From Propionivibrio soli (GTDB taxonomy: Bacteria; Pseudomonadota; Gammaproteobacteria; Burkholderiales; Rhodocyclaceae): 64,000 bases of DNA. Within the stretch, counting starts at the first letter, position 1; the number at the start of each line of letters is the position of its first letter. The DNA is taken from assembly GCF_025770765.1 (NCBI RefSeq), contig NZ_JANZKY010000006.1:216101-280100 (forward strand), given 5' to 3'. Below the pieces are notes generated by a model, which was not told where the DNA came from, ran no database searches, and saw only the letters and a program-made list of their open reading frames with translations. Below are positions 42,667-52,391 of this stretch, one piece after another. A program made the translations under genes and the position numbers.

Positions 42667-44226
42667 ATGCGCAAGACGGAGTTCTGGAAGACCGATTGGT
42701 TTGTCGAGCTGGCGGTCAGCAGCGCCGCTCTCGCCGCGCAGGTTGGCCTCGTGGCCCTGCGCGGGTCGCAGGGCCAGCCAGGGCAGATCGTGTCTCTCGC
42801 TTTGCTCGCCGTTGGCGGTTTCTATCTCGTCGTGCTGGCGCCCAGCGTTTCCGACAAGTCCGGCTGGTTGCTGGTGCTGGCCGCGCTGACGTTGCTCCTT
42901 GGTGCACGATTCGCATGGGGTTGGCAGCCTTCATTCGGGTTTCATGTCTTCGTTCCGGGCGCTGTTTTGCTTGGCGTTGGACAGACACTACTTACGCTGA
43001 AGCGGAACTTGTGCCGAAAGAGCGGTCGCTCGTCTGCCCTGGCGAGCGCTCCTGACGCCCGTTCTTCTTTAGGGCAGGCTCTTGCTCTGCAGGCGCAAGG
43101 ACGACTCAACGAGGCGCTGCAGGCCTTTGTTTCCTGCCCGGTGGACGATGCGCTCGTCGACAATGTTTTTCGGTTGGGCCTCGAGTTGGAGAGGCAAGGA
43201 TTGCGTGATGCCGCACTTACCGCCTTCCGGTTCGTCGCCCGGGTGCGCTCCGATCATCGGGAGGCACGCAATCACCTCGATCGACTTTCGCCGCGTGGGG
43301 CCGGCGCGGTAAACGACGAACACCGAAAGGCGGGCTCGATGGCTGGTCCCCGCGTTCGCATCGGCCCTTACATGATCGAACGTACGATTGGACGGGGCTC
43401 GATGGGGATGGTCTACCTCGGGCGAGAGCCAGATTCGGGGACAGCGGTAGCGATCAAGACAATGGCGCTTTCCGACGAGTTCGACGCCGATGTGCTGGAC
43501 GATGTCAAAGCGCGTTTCTTCAGGGAGGCCGAGGCCGCCGGCCGTCTGCATCATCCCGCGATCGTGGCGGTTTACGAAGCGGGCGAAGACAACGGGCTCG
43601 CGTATATCGCGATGGAATATTGCGCGGGGACCGATTTGCGGCCCTTTACGAAAAAAGGCGCGCTGCTGACGATTCCGCAGGTGGTGGAAATCGTCGCGCG
43701 CCTCGCGGACGCGCTGGCTTACGCGCATCGCAATGGAATCGTGCATCGCGACGTCAAGCCGGCAAACGTGATCTACGCGCCAGAATCGGGCCAAGTGAAA
43801 ATCATGGATTTCGGCGTCGCGCGCATCACGGACGTGTCACGAACCCGTGCCGGCACCGTCCTCGGTACGCCGAGTTACATGTCGCCCGAGCAGTTGCGTG
43901 GGCTGCCCGTCGACGGTCGTTCCGACCTCTTCTCGCTCGGCGTCATGCTGTATGTGATGACGAGCGGCAAGTTGCCGTTCGTCGCCGATTCAATGGCCAA
44001 ATTGATGTTCAAGATCGTGAGCGAGCCGCCCCCCGATATTCGCGGGCTGAATCCGCAAATTGGCGACGGCCTGGTCGCCGTCATCGAGCGGGCCTTGCAG
44101 AAGGACGCGGCTCAGAGATATCAGACCGGTGAGGAATTGGCCCGCGCGTTAAGGGCTTGCGACGTGCCGGGGTCACTGCCGGCTGTGGCCGCTGGAGAGC
44201 GGGAGGGCGCATGGACCCGACGCTGA
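42667..44226 (+). CDS. Membrane Ser/Thr protein kinase with N-terminal helices and TPR-like linker
   Basis: 519 residues. Four membrane helices (about 12-32, 41-60, 65-84, 92-112), a TPR-like helical repeat stretch (about 134-206), then a Hanks-type kinase domain (about 232-495): glycine loop IGRGSMGMVYLG, VAIK264, HRDVKPAN (360-367), DFG (381-383), GTPSYMSPEQLRG. All catalytic residues are present. The membrane part is N-terminal to the kinase, the reverse of PknB. The start at 42667 follows AAAAGGGG; an earlier ATG at 42499 adds Cys/Arg-rich non-protein-like sequence. Overlaps the phosphatase gene by 16 bases. Confidence 0.9.
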   Translation: MRKTEFWKTDWFVELAVSSAALAAQVGLVALRGSQGQPGQIVSLALLAVGGFYLVVLAPSVSDKSGWLLVLAALTLLLGARFAWGWQPSFGFHVFVPGAVLLGVGQTLLTLKRNLCRKSGRSSALASAPDARSSLGQALALQAQGRLNEALQAFVSCPVDDALVDNVFRLGLELERQGLRDAALTAFRFVARVRSDHREARNHLDRLSPRGAGAVNDEHRKAGSMAGPRVRIGPYMIERTIGRGSMGMVYLGREPDSGTAVAIKTMALSDEFDADVLDDVKARFFREAEAAGRLHHPAIVAVYEAGEDNGLAYIAMEYCAGTDLRPFTKKGALLTIPQVVEIVARLADALAYAHRNGIVHRDVKPANVIYAPESGQVKIMDFGVARITDVSRTRAGTVLGTPSYMSPEQLRGLPVDGRSDLFSLGVMLYVMTSGKLPFVADSMAKLMFKIVSEPPPDIRGLNPQIGDGLVAVIERALQKDAAQRYQTGEELARALRACDVPGSLPAVAAGEREGAWTRR

Positions 44227-45038
44227 GGCACGCGCTCGAAATCGCCGTGAGGACAGACCCGGGACGGGTGCGCGGGCACAACGAGGATGCGGTGTTTGCC
44301 AACCCGGCACACGGTTTCGTGATCCTGGCCGACGGCATGGGCGGATACAACGCCGGCGAAGTCGCAAGCAGCATGGCGACGATGTTCTTGTCTGCCGAAC
44401 TCGAAATGGCGCTGTCGGCCAAGGCGCCGTACGAAATCGACGAGATGTCCGGGGGGCCGTATGCACATCGTTGCCTTGTCGAAAAAGTGGCGCTGACCAA
44501 CGCGGCGATCTTCAACGCCGCCGAGAACCAGCCGCGTTATGCAGGCATGGGCACGACGCTGGTGGCCGCGCTGTTTTACGACAACCGACTGGCGGTGGCC
44601 CATGTTGGCGATTCGCGCCTTTACCGGCTGCGCGGCGACGAACTTCGCGCAATCACGCGCGATCATTCGTTGCTGCAGGAACAGATCGACTGCGGAATGA
44701 TCTCCGCCGATGAAGCGAGGTTCTCGCTGAACAAGAACCTGGTCACGCGAGCGCTGGGCGTCGACCCCGAGGTCGACACCGAGATCAACGACTATCCCGT
44801 AGAGGTCGGCGACATCTACCTCGCCTGTTCCGACGGGCTCAACGACATGGTGGACGACGACGAAATCCGGCAGATCGTCAGCGATCCGGGGCTTGACCTG
44901 GACGCCGTGGCCGACCGTCTGATTCATGTCGCCAACGAATGCGGCGGCCGTGATAACGTTTCGGTAATTCTGGTCAAGGTTTTGCGCGAGTTTCCCGCCT
45001 CCCGCCGCTGGTGGTCGAAGCTCGCGTTGTTCCGATAA
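44211..45038 (+). CDS. PP2C-family protein phosphatase (PrpC/Stp-like)
   Basis: 275 residues. Metal-dependent PP2C motifs: RVRGHNEDAVF, ILADGMGGYNAGEVAS, GMGTTLVAALF, VAHVGDSRLYRLRG, AITRDHSLLQEQ, DIYLACSDGLNDMVDDDEI and GGRDNVSVILV. The Asp metal ligands are intact. It would reverse the action of the kinase, whose gene it overlaps. GGGAGG precedes the ATG at 44211; an upstream in-frame ATG is inside the kinase gene. Confidence 0.94.
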   Translation: MDPTLRHALEIAVRTDPGRVRGHNEDAVFANPAHGFVILADGMGGYNAGEVASSMATMFLSAELEMALSAKAPYEIDEMSGGPYAHRCLVEKVALTNAAIFNAAENQPRYAGMGTTLVAALFYDNRLAVAHVGDSRLYRLRGDELRAITRDHSLLQEQIDCGMISADEARFSLNKNLVTRALGVDPEVDTEINDYPVEVGDIYLACSDGLNDMVDDDEIRQIVSDPGLDLDAVADRLIHVANECGGRDNVSVILVKVLREFPASRRWWSKLALFR

Positions 45039-45058
45039 GGGATGGCAGAGGGGGCGCG

Positions 45059-45751
45059 ATGGCTAAGCTGGTATTGAGCATGGACGGTCTGGTTCTCAAA
45101 GAAATCCCGTTGGTCAAGGAGCGGATGAGCATCGGCCGCAAACCGAACAACGACATCCAGATCGACAACCTGGCGATCAGCGGCGAACACGCCGTCGTTG
45201 TGACCATCCTGGACGATTCCTTCCTCGAAGACCTCAATAGCACGAACGGAACGCTCGTCAACGGGCAGCCGGCCAAGAAACACTTCCTGAAAAACGGCGA
45301 CGTGATCGAACTCGGCAAGTACAAGCTGAAATACGTCGTAGAGCAGATCCCGCAATACGGCGCTACCGAATTCGAACGATCCGACGTCGGCGGAATGAAT
45401 CTCACCAAATCCAACTTCACGACCTCGCTTTCCACCAGCACGATCTCGGCGACGAATCCCACGAGTTTCTCGGCCCGCGGCGACTCTCCGCTAGGTATCG
45501 TCGAAATCCTGAACGGAACAAATGCCGGACGCCGGCTGGAACTCACCAAAACGATGACGACGCTGGGCAAACCCGGCGTTCAGGTGGCCGTCATCGCCCG
45601 GCGTCCCGACGGGTACTTCATTACGCACGTGGAAGGCGCCCTGTTACCCACGATCAATGGCCAGCCGGTGAACGGGGCCGCCCGCAAACTGGCGGAGAAC
45701 GACGTAGTCGAAATCGCCGGTACACGAATGAAATTCATGGTTAAACGTTGA
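45059..45751 (+). CDS. FHA-domain protein with a second degenerate FHA-like half
   Basis: 230 residues. The first half is a good FHA domain (about 5-100): MSIGRKPNNDIQIDNLAISGEHAVV and LEDLNSTNGTLVNGQPAKK with the phosphothreonine-binding Arg, Ser and Asn. A Ser/Thr-rich link with many Thr (MNLTKSNFTTSLSTSTISATN) follows, a plausible kinase target. The second half (GIVEILNGTNAGRRLELTKTMTTLGK ... TINGQPVNGAARKLAENDVVEIAGTRMKFMV) has the same layout but lacks the SxxH motif. It probably reads the output of the adjacent kinase. GAGGGGG precedes the ATG. Confidence 0.88.
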   Translation: MAKLVLSMDGLVLKEIPLVKERMSIGRKPNNDIQIDNLAISGEHAVVVTILDDSFLEDLNSTNGTLVNGQPAKKHFLKNGDVIELGKYKLKYVVEQIPQYGATEFERSDVGGMNLTKSNFTTSLSTSTISATNPTSFSARGDSPLGIVEILNGTNAGRRLELTKTMTTLGKPGVQVAVIARRPDGYFITHVEGALLPTINGQPVNGAARKLAENDVVEIAGTRMKFMVKR

Positions 45752-45867
45752 GCGCCGGACGCTGTGCGTAGCGTTACCGGTTACCGAGCGGGGCAGTCTG
45801 GCGGGAAAGCAAAGGCGCGTGGGAACCGTACGGGTTTGACAGTTGCGTACGATGTTGCGGAGAAGCC

Positions 45868-46635
45868 ATGAAGGTGAGAGTCCTAGGCTGCAGTGGGGGC
45901 ATCGGCGGGCGGCATCTGCGCACCACCGCGATGCTGGTCGACCATGACATTCTGATCGATGCGGGAACCGGCATCGCCGATCTCTCGATCGCCGAGTTGG
46001 CGGCGATCGACCATGTCTTTCTCACCCATTCGCATCTCGATCACGTGGTCGGCCTGCCGCTGATGCTCGATTCGGTCACCGATTCGAGGACCAAGCCAGT
46101 CACGGTCTACGGAACAAGCGAGACGCTCTCCACCCTACGCGAGCATATTTTCAACTGGGATATCTGGCCGGATTTCAGCACCATTTCGGTCGGCGCGGCA
46201 CCGGCGATGGAATACAAGCCGATCCGAGTCGGGCAGCCGTTGCAGTTCGGCTCACGCATCATTACCCCCGTACCGGCCGAGCACTCGGTGCCGGCTGTCG
46301 GGTACCACCTCGATTCCGGCGCAGGCAGCCTCGTCTTTACCGGCGATACAACGGTCAACGACGCCTTCTGGCGTCTGCTCAACACGATCGCCAACTTGCG
46401 CTATCTGATCGTCGAAACGGCTTTCTCGAACAGGGAAGAACGCATGGCCGCGGTCTCCAAGCACCTTTGCCCGAACATGCTCGGTCGCGAACTGCGCAAG
46501 CTGACGGTGAGCCCGCGAATTTACATTTCCCATCTCAAGCCGGGCCAGGTGGAACTCATCATGGGCGAAATCGAGCAATGCGCAGGTGAACTCAAGCCCG
46601 AGATGTTGCAGAACAACCAGGTTTTCGAGTTCTGA
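45868..46635 (+). CDS. Metallo-beta-lactamase-fold hydrolase (cyclic-nucleotide phosphodiesterase II-like)
   Basis: 255 residues. The metal motif is FLTHSHLDHVVGLPLML, with further ligands in PAEHSVPAVGYHL, FTGDTT and ISHLKPGQ. The layout resembles class II 3',5'-cyclic nucleotide phosphodiesterases and RNase Z-like enzymes. It follows the FHA gene by 116 bases on the same strand. Whether it acts on cAMP is not shown by sequence. Confidence 0.85.
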   Translation: MKVRVLGCSGGIGGRHLRTTAMLVDHDILIDAGTGIADLSIAELAAIDHVFLTHSHLDHVVGLPLMLDSVTDSRTKPVTVYGTSETLSTLREHIFNWDIWPDFSTISVGAAPAMEYKPIRVGQPLQFGSRIITPVPAEHSVPAVGYHLDSGAGSLVFTGDTTVNDAFWRLLNTIANLRYLIVETAFSNREERMAAVSKHLCPNMLGRELRKLTVSPRIYISHLKPGQVELIMGEIEQCAGELKPEMLQNNQVFEF

Positions 46636-46718
46636 CTCATCGTTGCCCGGCTTCGTGCTCGCGAGCGCTGGGGGGCAATGGCCTGGAGGGAACGAGCCCC
46701 GGCCACCGGTGGCTTTCG

Positions 46719-46732
46719 CGGTAGAATCGGCC
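46719..46732 (+). promoter_or_regulatory. Possible -10 element of rpe-gph
   Basis: TAGAAT at 46722-46727, inside the same GGTAGAATCGGCC string found at 41467, 28 bases before the rpe start. Confidence 0.4.
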
Positions 46733-46754
46733 TTTTCCGCTGATACCTCATCCC

Positions 46755-47453
46755 ATGTACGTTATTGCTCCCAGTATCCTTTCCGCGGATTTCACGCGGC
46801 TCGGCGCCGAGGTGGTCGACGTCATCGCGGCGGGCGCTGACTGGATCCATTTCGATGTGATGGACAACCATTACGTGCCGAACCTGACGGTCGGTCCCAT
46901 GGTTTGCCAGGCCATCCGGCCTCTGACGAAGGCGACGATCGACGTGCATCTGATGATCAAACCGGTAGACCGGATCGTCCCGGATTTCGCCAAAGCGGGT
47001 GCGGACCTCATTACCTTCCACCCGGAGGCGTCCGAGCATGTCGACCGCACCCTCTCGCTGATCCGGGATAGCGGTTGCAAGGCCGGGCTCGTCTTCAATC
47101 CGGCGACGCCGCTTGACTACATGGATTACGTGATGGACAAGCTCGATCTTGTCTTGTTGATGGGTGTGAATCCCGGCTTCGGGGGGCAGCAATTCATCCC
47201 CGGCACGTTGAGGAAGCTGAGGGCCGCGCGTGAGCGAATCGATACCTACGCGCAGGAAAGCGGCCGCCACATTCGCCTGGAGATCGACGGTGGGGTGAAG
47301 ATCGATAACATCGCCGAGATCGCCGCCGCGGGGGCGGATACCTTCGTCGCAGGCTCTGCGGTATACGGTGCGGCTCGCGACACCGATTCACATCGTTACG
47401 ACTCAGTCATAGCGGCCATGCGCCAAGCCCTCGCGAATGGGGCTGGGCAATGA
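46755..47453 (+). CDS. rpe: Ribulose-phosphate 3-epimerase
   Basis: 232 residues, TIM barrel. [62 protein letters not shown] and [11 protein letters not shown] hold the catalytic Asp and metal His residues. It interconverts ribulose 5-phosphate and xylulose 5-phosphate. The TGA overlaps the gph ATG. rpe-gph-trpEGDC is a conserved order in betaproteobacteria. Confidence 0.97.
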   Translation: MYVIAPSILSADFTRLGAEVVDVIAAGADWIHFDVMDNHYVPNLTVGPMVCQAIRPLTKATIDVHLMIKPVDRIVPDFAKAGADLITFHPEASEHVDRTLSLIRDSGCKAGLVFNPATPLDYMDYVMDKLDLVLLMGVNPGFGGQQFIPGTLRKLRAARERIDTYAQESGRHIRLEIDGGVKIDNIAEIAAAGADTFVAGSAVYGAARDTDSHRYDSVIAAMRQALANGAGQ

Positions 47454-48163
47454 CGGCCAGTACAGTGACGGCAGAAGCGGAGAAGATATCTGCGCGCGCG
47501 GTTCTTTTCGACCTTGACGGGACTCTGCTCGACACGGTTTTCGATTTGCACGCGGCGGCCTGCGCCATGCTGCGCGATCTCGGACGCCCCGAGCTCCCAA
47601 TCGAATCCACGCGGGCCTATGTCGGGCGCGGTATCCAGAATCTTGTCAAACGCATTCTGGCCGGCTCGCTCGATGCGGCCGATGACGGTGTGCCGGCGCC
47701 GGCCGAAGCCCTTGCCAGCTTTCGGCGGCACTACGCGCAGGAGAACGGCCGCAATGCCAAGCCTTACCCGGGTGTCCTCGAAGGGCTGGCGATGCTCAAG
47801 GACCGCGGCTTACCGCTCGCCGTCATCACCAACAAGCCGCAAGCCTTCACCGTTCCTTTGCTGGAGCAGACCGGACTCGCTCGTTTCTTCGATGTGGTCG
47901 TAGGCGGCGACGTTTTGCCGAAACTCAAGCCCGATCCCATGCCGCTTATCTGGGCGTGCGGACGATTAGGCGTTTCGCCAGCGGATACGGTGTTCATTGG
48001 CGACTCGGTCAACGATCTGCTCGCCGGTCGCGCGGCGGGTTGTCATGTCCTGCTTCTGCCCTACGGGTACAACGAGGGTGTCGACGTGCAGGAACTTGAT
48101 TGCGATGGTATAGTCCCAAGCGTCGCAAGCGCGGCGCAATGCATCGGCGCCCGTACTCGATAG
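47450..48163 (+). CDS. gph: Phosphoglycolate phosphatase
   Basis: 237 residues, HAD superfamily. Nucleophile Asp in [16 protein letters not shown], motif II in VITNKPQ, motif III Lys in PKLKPDP, motif IV Asp pair in [16 protein letters not shown]. It dephosphorylates 2-phosphoglycolate arising from DNA repair or oxygenation. It follows rpe with an ATGA overlap; the trp leader starts 13 bases after its stop. Confidence 0.94.
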   Translation: MTASTVTAEAEKISARAVLFDLDGTLLDTVFDLHAAACAMLRDLGRPELPIESTRAYVGRGIQNLVKRILAGSLDAADDGVPAPAEALASFRRHYAQENGRNAKPYPGVLEGLAMLKDRGLPLAVITNKPQAFTVPLLEQTGLARFFDVVVGGDVLPKLKPDPMPLIWACGRLGVSPADTVFIGDSVNDLLAGRAAGCHVLLLPYGYNEGVDVQELDCDGIVPSVASAAQCIGARTR

Positions 48164-48175
48164 CCTAAATACCGG

Positions 48176-48253
48176 ATGAAACCACTTCACTACAATTTGC
48201 ATCTTGAGCCCGCGTTTTGGGCGGAGGCGTGGCCCTGGCGACTCTGCCGGTAA
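48176..48253 (+). CDS. trpL: Tryptophan-rich leader peptide of the trp operon
   Basis: A 25-codon frame, ATG 48176 to TAA 48251-48253. It contains three Trp codons close together in FWAEAWPW near its end. It lies between gph and trpE, where a leader peptide should be. Ribosome stalling at these codons when charged tRNA-Trp is scarce would free the downstream RNA to form the antiterminator. The ribosome-binding site is weak. Too short for ordinary gene finders. Confidence 0.78.
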   Translation: MKPLHYNLHLEPAFWAEAWPWRLCR

Positions 48254-48318
48254 GCCCTTGTCCTCTTTCGGCGCGCGTGCGCCGAATCTCGTTGCTGTAA
48301 TTGTCAGTGGAGTCGTCC
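48229..48318 (+). promoter_or_regulatory. trp attenuator: alternative hairpins before trpE
   Basis: CTGGC (over the last Trp codon, about 48233-48237) can pair with GCCGG (about 48244-48248). The same GCCGG can instead pair with the TCGGC about 20 bases on. TTCGGCGC in turn pairs with GCGCCGAA in an eight-base stem with a GCGT loop (about 48268-48287), the presumed terminator. The T-richness after it is modest (TCTCGTTGCTGTAATTGT). Confidence 0.65.
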
Positions 48319-49794
48319 ATGACCGAAACGTATTTCAATCGGCTCGCCGCCGAAGGCTTCAATCGCATCCCCGTCACACTCGAGACCTTTGCCGATCTCG
48401 ACACCCCGCTCTCGATCTACCTCAAACTCGCCAACGGCCCATATACCTACCTGCTGGAGTCTGTGCAGGGCGGTGAACGGTTCGGCCGCTATTCGTTCAT
48501 TGGCCTGTCGAGCCCGACACGTATCGTGGTCAACGGCCATCAGGTCATGGTGCTTACCGGAAACCGTATTGCCGAGCGCGAAGACGATACCAACCCGCTG
48601 GAGTTCATCGGCAAGTACATGAAGCGCTTCCGCGCGGCGCCGTCGCCCGGGTTGCCGCGCTTCTGCGGCGGTCTCGTCGGCTGCTTCGGGTACGACACCG
48701 TGCGCTACATCGAGACGAAGCTGACGCGGACGACGAAAGCCGATGAACTCGGTACGCCGGACATCGTCCTCCTGCTTTCCGAGGAGATCGCGGTCGTCGA
48801 TAACCTGTCCGGCAAGCTGACGCTCGTCGTCTTCGCCGAGCCCGGGGTTCCGGGGGCCTATCAGAAAGCGCAGGCAAGACTGAAGGCATTGCTTGCCAGG
48901 TTGCGCGAGCCGGCGACCATTCCCACGGAAATGCCCGCGCCGTCCCAAGCGGCGGTGTCCCTCTTCGGCGAGGCGCACTTCAAGCAGGCGGTGGTCAAGG
49001 CCAAGCATTACATCACCGAGGGCGACATCATGCAGGTCGTCCTCTCACAGCGCATGAGCAAGCCGTTCTCGGCCAGTCCGCTTGCGCTCTATCGCTCGCT
49101 GCGCTCGCTTAATCCTTCGCCGTACATGTTTTATTTCGACTTTGAGGATTTCCACGTCGTCGGCGCTTCGCCGGAGATCCTCGTGCGCCTCGAAGGCGAC
49201 ACGGTCACCGTGCGCCCGATCGCGGGAACCCGCAAACGCGGGGCGACGTTCGAGGAGGATCAAGCGCTCGCCGTCGAACTCCTCGCAGACGAAAAGGAAC
49301 GCGCCGAGCACGTCCAACTGCTCGACCTCGGGCGCAACGATGCCGGCCGCGTGGCCAAGGTCGGTTCCGTCAAGTTGACGGAGAACATGATCGTGGAGCG
49401 CTACTCGCACGTGATGCACATCGTGTCCAATGTCGAAAGCAAACTGAGGCCGGGACTCGACGCGCTCGATGTCCTGAAGGCGACGTTTCCCGCCGGGACG
49501 GTGTCCGGAGCGCCAAAGGTGCGGGCGATGGAAATCATCGACGAGCTGGAACCGGTCAAACGCGGTATCTACGCGGGGGCTGTCGGCTATCTCGGGTTCC
49601 ACGGCGACATGGATTTGGCGATCGCGATCCGCACGGCGGTCGTCAAGGACGGGCAACTGCATGTTCAGGCGGGGGCGGGGATCGTCGCCGACTCCGATCC
49701 GACCTCCGAATGGCGGGAGACGGAGAACAAGGCGCGTGCCGTCTTGCGCGCAGCAGAACTGGCCGAAAACGGCCTTGATACCCGCTTTGACTGA
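48319..49794 (+). CDS. trpE: Anthranilate synthase component I
   Basis: 491 residues. It makes anthranilate from chorismate with ammonia from TrpG. The Trp feedback site includes [19 protein letters not shown]. The catalytic core has [72 protein letters not shown] and [20 protein letters not shown] 48319 has GGAG 6 bases before it; a TTG 6 codons upstream is less likely. Intact feedback residues suggest allosteric control in addition to attenuation. Confidence 0.97.
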   Translation: MTETYFNRLAAEGFNRIPVTLETFADLDTPLSIYLKLANGPYTYLLESVQGGERFGRYSFIGLSSPTRIVVNGHQVMVLTGNRIAEREDDTNPLEFIGKYMKRFRAAPSPGLPRFCGGLVGCFGYDTVRYIETKLTRTTKADELGTPDIVLLLSEEIAVVDNLSGKLTLVVFAEPGVPGAYQKAQARLKALLARLREPATIPTEMPAPSQAAVSLFGEAHFKQAVVKAKHYITEGDIMQVVLSQRMSKPFSASPLALYRSLRSLNPSPYMFYFDFEDFHVVGASPEILVRLEGDTVTVRPIAGTRKRGATFEEDQALAVELLADEKERAEHVQLLDLGRNDAGRVAKVGSVKLTENMIVERYSHVMHIVSNVESKLRPGLDALDVLKATFPAGTVSGAPKVRAMEIIDELEPVKRGIYAGAVGYLGFHGDMDLAIAIRTAVVKDGQLHVQAGAGIVADSDPTSEWRETENKARAVLRAAELAENGLDTRFD

Positions 49795-49804
49795 GAGGCC
49801 CGCC

Positions 49805-50368
49805 ATGCTACTCATGATCGACAACTACGATTCTTTCACCTACAACATCGTCCAGTACTTCGGCGAACTCGGGCAGGATGTGCGTGTGTTCCGCAACGAT
49901 GCGATTTCCGTCGCGGACATCGTGCGCATGAACCCCGACTACCTGGTGATTTCCCCGGGACCGGGGACACCCGCGCAAGCCGGCGTTTCCCTTGGCGCGA
50001 TCCGCGAACTGACGGGCAAAATTCCATTGCTTGGGGTTTGCCTCGGCCACCAAGCGATCGGCGAGGCGTTCGGCGGCCACGTAATCCATGCCAAGAAGTT
50101 GATGCACGGGAAAGTTTCCCCCGTGATTCATAACGACGTCGGTGTTTTTCGGGGGCTGCCTAACCCGATCTCCTGCACGCGTTACCACTCACTGGCCGTT
50201 GAGCGCGAGTCGCTGCCCGATTGCCTGGAGGTCACGGCCTGGACCGATGACGGCGAGATCATGGGCTTACGCCACAAGACTTTGCCGGTCGAGGGCGTCC
50301 AGTTCCATCCCGAATCGATTCTGACCGAGCGCGGTCACGACATGCTGAAAAACTTTCTGACGAGATAA
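49805..50368 (+). CDS. trpG: Anthranilate synthase component II (glutaminase)
   Basis: 187 residues, class I amidotransferase. [19 protein letters not shown] is the standard start. Nucleophile Cys in [17 protein letters not shown], His and Glu in [18 protein letters not shown]. It may also serve p-aminobenzoate synthase, as in related bacteria. It is not fused to trpD. It lies 10 bases after trpE. Confidence 0.96.
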   Translation: MLLMIDNYDSFTYNIVQYFGELGQDVRVFRNDAISVADIVRMNPDYLVISPGPGTPAQAGVSLGAIRELTGKIPLLGVCLGHQAIGEAFGGHVIHAKKLMHGKVSPVIHNDVGVFRGLPNPISCTRYHSLAVERESLPDCLEVTAWTDDGEIMGLRHKTLPVEGVQFHPESILTERGHDMLKNFLTR

Positions 50369-50371
50369 GCC

Positions 50372-51400
50372 ATGATTACTCCACAACAGGCGTTGCAACG
50401 CACCATCGAACACCGGGAGATTTTTTTCGACGAAATGCTTGATCTTATGCGTCAGATCATGCGCGGCGAAATTTCCCCTCTAATGACTGCGGCCATCATT
50501 ACGGGTCTGCGTGTGAAGAAGGAAACCGTCGGCGAGATCAGCGCGGCGGCGCAGGTGATGCGCGAGATGTCGGCGCGCATCGAGGTCGCGGACAACTCCA
50601 ATTTCGTCGATATCGTCGGTACTGGGGGCGACGGGTCGAATACCTTCAATATTTCCACGGCGTCGATGTTCGTGGCCGCGGGCGCCGGCGCCAAGGTGGC
50701 CAAGCACGGCGGACGGGGTGTGTCATCCAAATCGGGCAGTGCCGACGTGCTCGAGACGCTCGGCGTCAATATCAACCTGACGCCGGCACAAGTTGGCGAG
50801 TGCTTGGAGGCAACCGGAATCGGTTTCATGTTCGCTCCGAATCATCATGCCGCGATGAAGAACGTCGCTCCCGTGCGGCGCGAGATGGGCGTGCGCACAA
50901 TTTTCAATATCCTTGGGCCCCTGACCAACCCGGCCGGCGCGCCCAACTCGTTACTGGGCGTGTTCCACGCCGACTTGGTCGGTATCCTAGTGCGCGTCAT
51001 GGACCGGCTCGGGGCGAAGCACGTGATGGTGGTTCACGGCAAGGACGGGATGGATGAAGTCTCTCTTGGCGCGTCGACGCTGGTCGGCGAACTGAAAGAC
51101 GGAAAGATCAGCGAATACGAGATTCACCCGGAAGACTTCGGCTTGCGCATGGCGTCGAACCGCAGCCTGCGAGTCGATAGTGCCCAGGAATCGAAGGATG
51201 TGGTGTTGTCGGTTCTCGACAACGTCGCCGGAACGGCGCGCGACATTGTCGTCTTCAACGCGGGTACGGCGCTCTATGTTGCCAATCGCGCTGAATCGAT
51301 CGGGCAGGGTATCGAGCAGGCACGTGAAGCGATTGCCAGCGGCGCCGCGCGCGCCAAACTGGACGAGTTCGCCCGCTTCACGCAAGGCTTCACCGCATGA
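50372..51400 (+). CDS. trpD: Anthranilate phosphoribosyltransferase
   Basis: 342 residues. It transfers ribose phosphate from PRPP to anthranilate. The PRPP-binding [50 protein letters not shown], the metal-site DEVSLG, and [38 protein letters not shown] are complete. Three bases after trpG; no clear ribosome site, so probably coupled. Overlaps trpC as ATGA. Confidence 0.97.
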   Translation: MITPQQALQRTIEHREIFFDEMLDLMRQIMRGEISPLMTAAIITGLRVKKETVGEISAAAQVMREMSARIEVADNSNFVDIVGTGGDGSNTFNISTASMFVAAGAGAKVAKHGGRGVSSKSGSADVLETLGVNINLTPAQVGECLEATGIGFMFAPNHHAAMKNVAPVRREMGVRTIFNILGPLTNPAGAPNSLLGVFHADLVGILVRVMDRLGAKHVMVVHGKDGMDEVSLGASTLVGELKDGKISEYEIHPEDFGLRMASNRSLRVDSAQESKDVVLSVLDNVAGTARDIVVFNAGTALYVANRAESIGQGIEQAREAIASGAARAKLDEFARFTQGFTA

Positions 51401-52200
51401 GCACGGGCGACATTCTCGACCGAATCCTTGCCGTCAAACGGGAGGAAGTGGCGTCGGCCAAGGCGCTCAGGCCACTGTCCGAAGTTCGTGCAGAGGCCGA
51501 TGAACAGCCGGGGACGCGGGACTTTGTCGGTGCGATCCGAAACCGGGTCGCCGCCGGCAAGGCCGCGGTTATAGCGGAAGTCAAGAAGGCCAGCCCGTCG
51601 AAAGGCGTCCTGCGCGAAGATTTTCGCCCGGCCGAAATCGCCGCCGACTACGAGGCGCATGGCGCCGCGTGCCTTTCCGTGCTTACCGACCGGTCTTTTT
51701 TTCAAGGAGCGCCCGACTACCTGCGGGCCGCTCGCGCGGCGTGCGGGTTGCCGGTGCTGCGCAAGGACTTTATCGTCGACACTTATCAAGTATACGAAGC
51801 GCGGGCCATGGGGGCCGACGCCATCCTGCTGATTGCCGCCGCTCTCGAGTTGCCTGCGATGCAGGAACTCGAAGCGGTTGCTTCAGGGCTCGGGATGGCA
51901 GTCCTGGTGGAAGTGCACGACGGTGTGGAACTTGAAGCGGCGCTGCAGCTGCGGACCCCGCTCGTCGGCATCAACAACCGCAACCTGAAGACCTTTGCGG
52001 TCACTCTAGACACCACGCTTGCATTGCTGCCCAACATTCCGGCGGGGAAGACGGTGGTGACAGAGAGTGGAATCCTCGCCGCTGAAGATGTCGCTTTGAT
52101 GCGCCACCGTAACGTCAATGCCTTTTTGGTCGGCGAGGCGTTCATGCGAGCTCAGCGTCCGGGAGCCGCCTTAGTCGCACTATTTGCTGGCAGCCTGTAA
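51397..52200 (+). CDS. trpC: Indole-3-glycerol phosphate synthase
   Basis: 267 residues, TIM barrel, monofunctional (no trpF domain). [96 protein letters not shown] and [14 protein letters not shown] carry the catalytic Lys and Glu residues. Last gene of the trpEGDC operon; trpF, trpB and trpA are not in the window. Confidence 0.97.
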   Translation: MSTGDILDRILAVKREEVASAKALRPLSEVRAEADEQPGTRDFVGAIRNRVAAGKAAVIAEVKKASPSKGVLREDFRPAEIAADYEAHGAACLSVLTDRSFFQGAPDYLRAARAACGLPVLRKDFIVDTYQVYEARAMGADAILLIAAALELPAMQELEAVASGLGMAVLVEVHDGVELEAALQLRTPLVGINNRNLKTFAVTLDTTLALLPNIPAGKTVVTESGILAAEDVALMRHRNVNAFLVGEAFMRAQRPGAALVALFAGSL

Positions 52201-52222
52201 AAGGAACTGTTGGGGGAGGCGG

Positions 52223-52244
52223 TTTGTTGCAATTTAGCAACAAA
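52223..52244. promoter_or_regulatory. Inverted repeat upstream of the porin gene
   Basis: TTTGTTGC (52223-52230) and its exact complement (52237-52244) flank AATTTA. It is AT-rich in a GC-rich setting and has no T-run, so an operator is likelier than a terminator. It lies 23 bases after trpC and 147 before the porin start. Confidence 0.5.
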
Positions 52245-52391
52245 TTGCCCGGCCAAGACACCCGGGTCGCCTCTTCAAGGTTGCCGTCCTCTTCCCCCTT
52301 TGCCATCATTCGTCCAGCTTCTCATCGCTGAGAGGTACAGTTTGGTGGGGCGTCAAATCTCCGCCGACCTTAAACCTAGAGGAGATTCACA

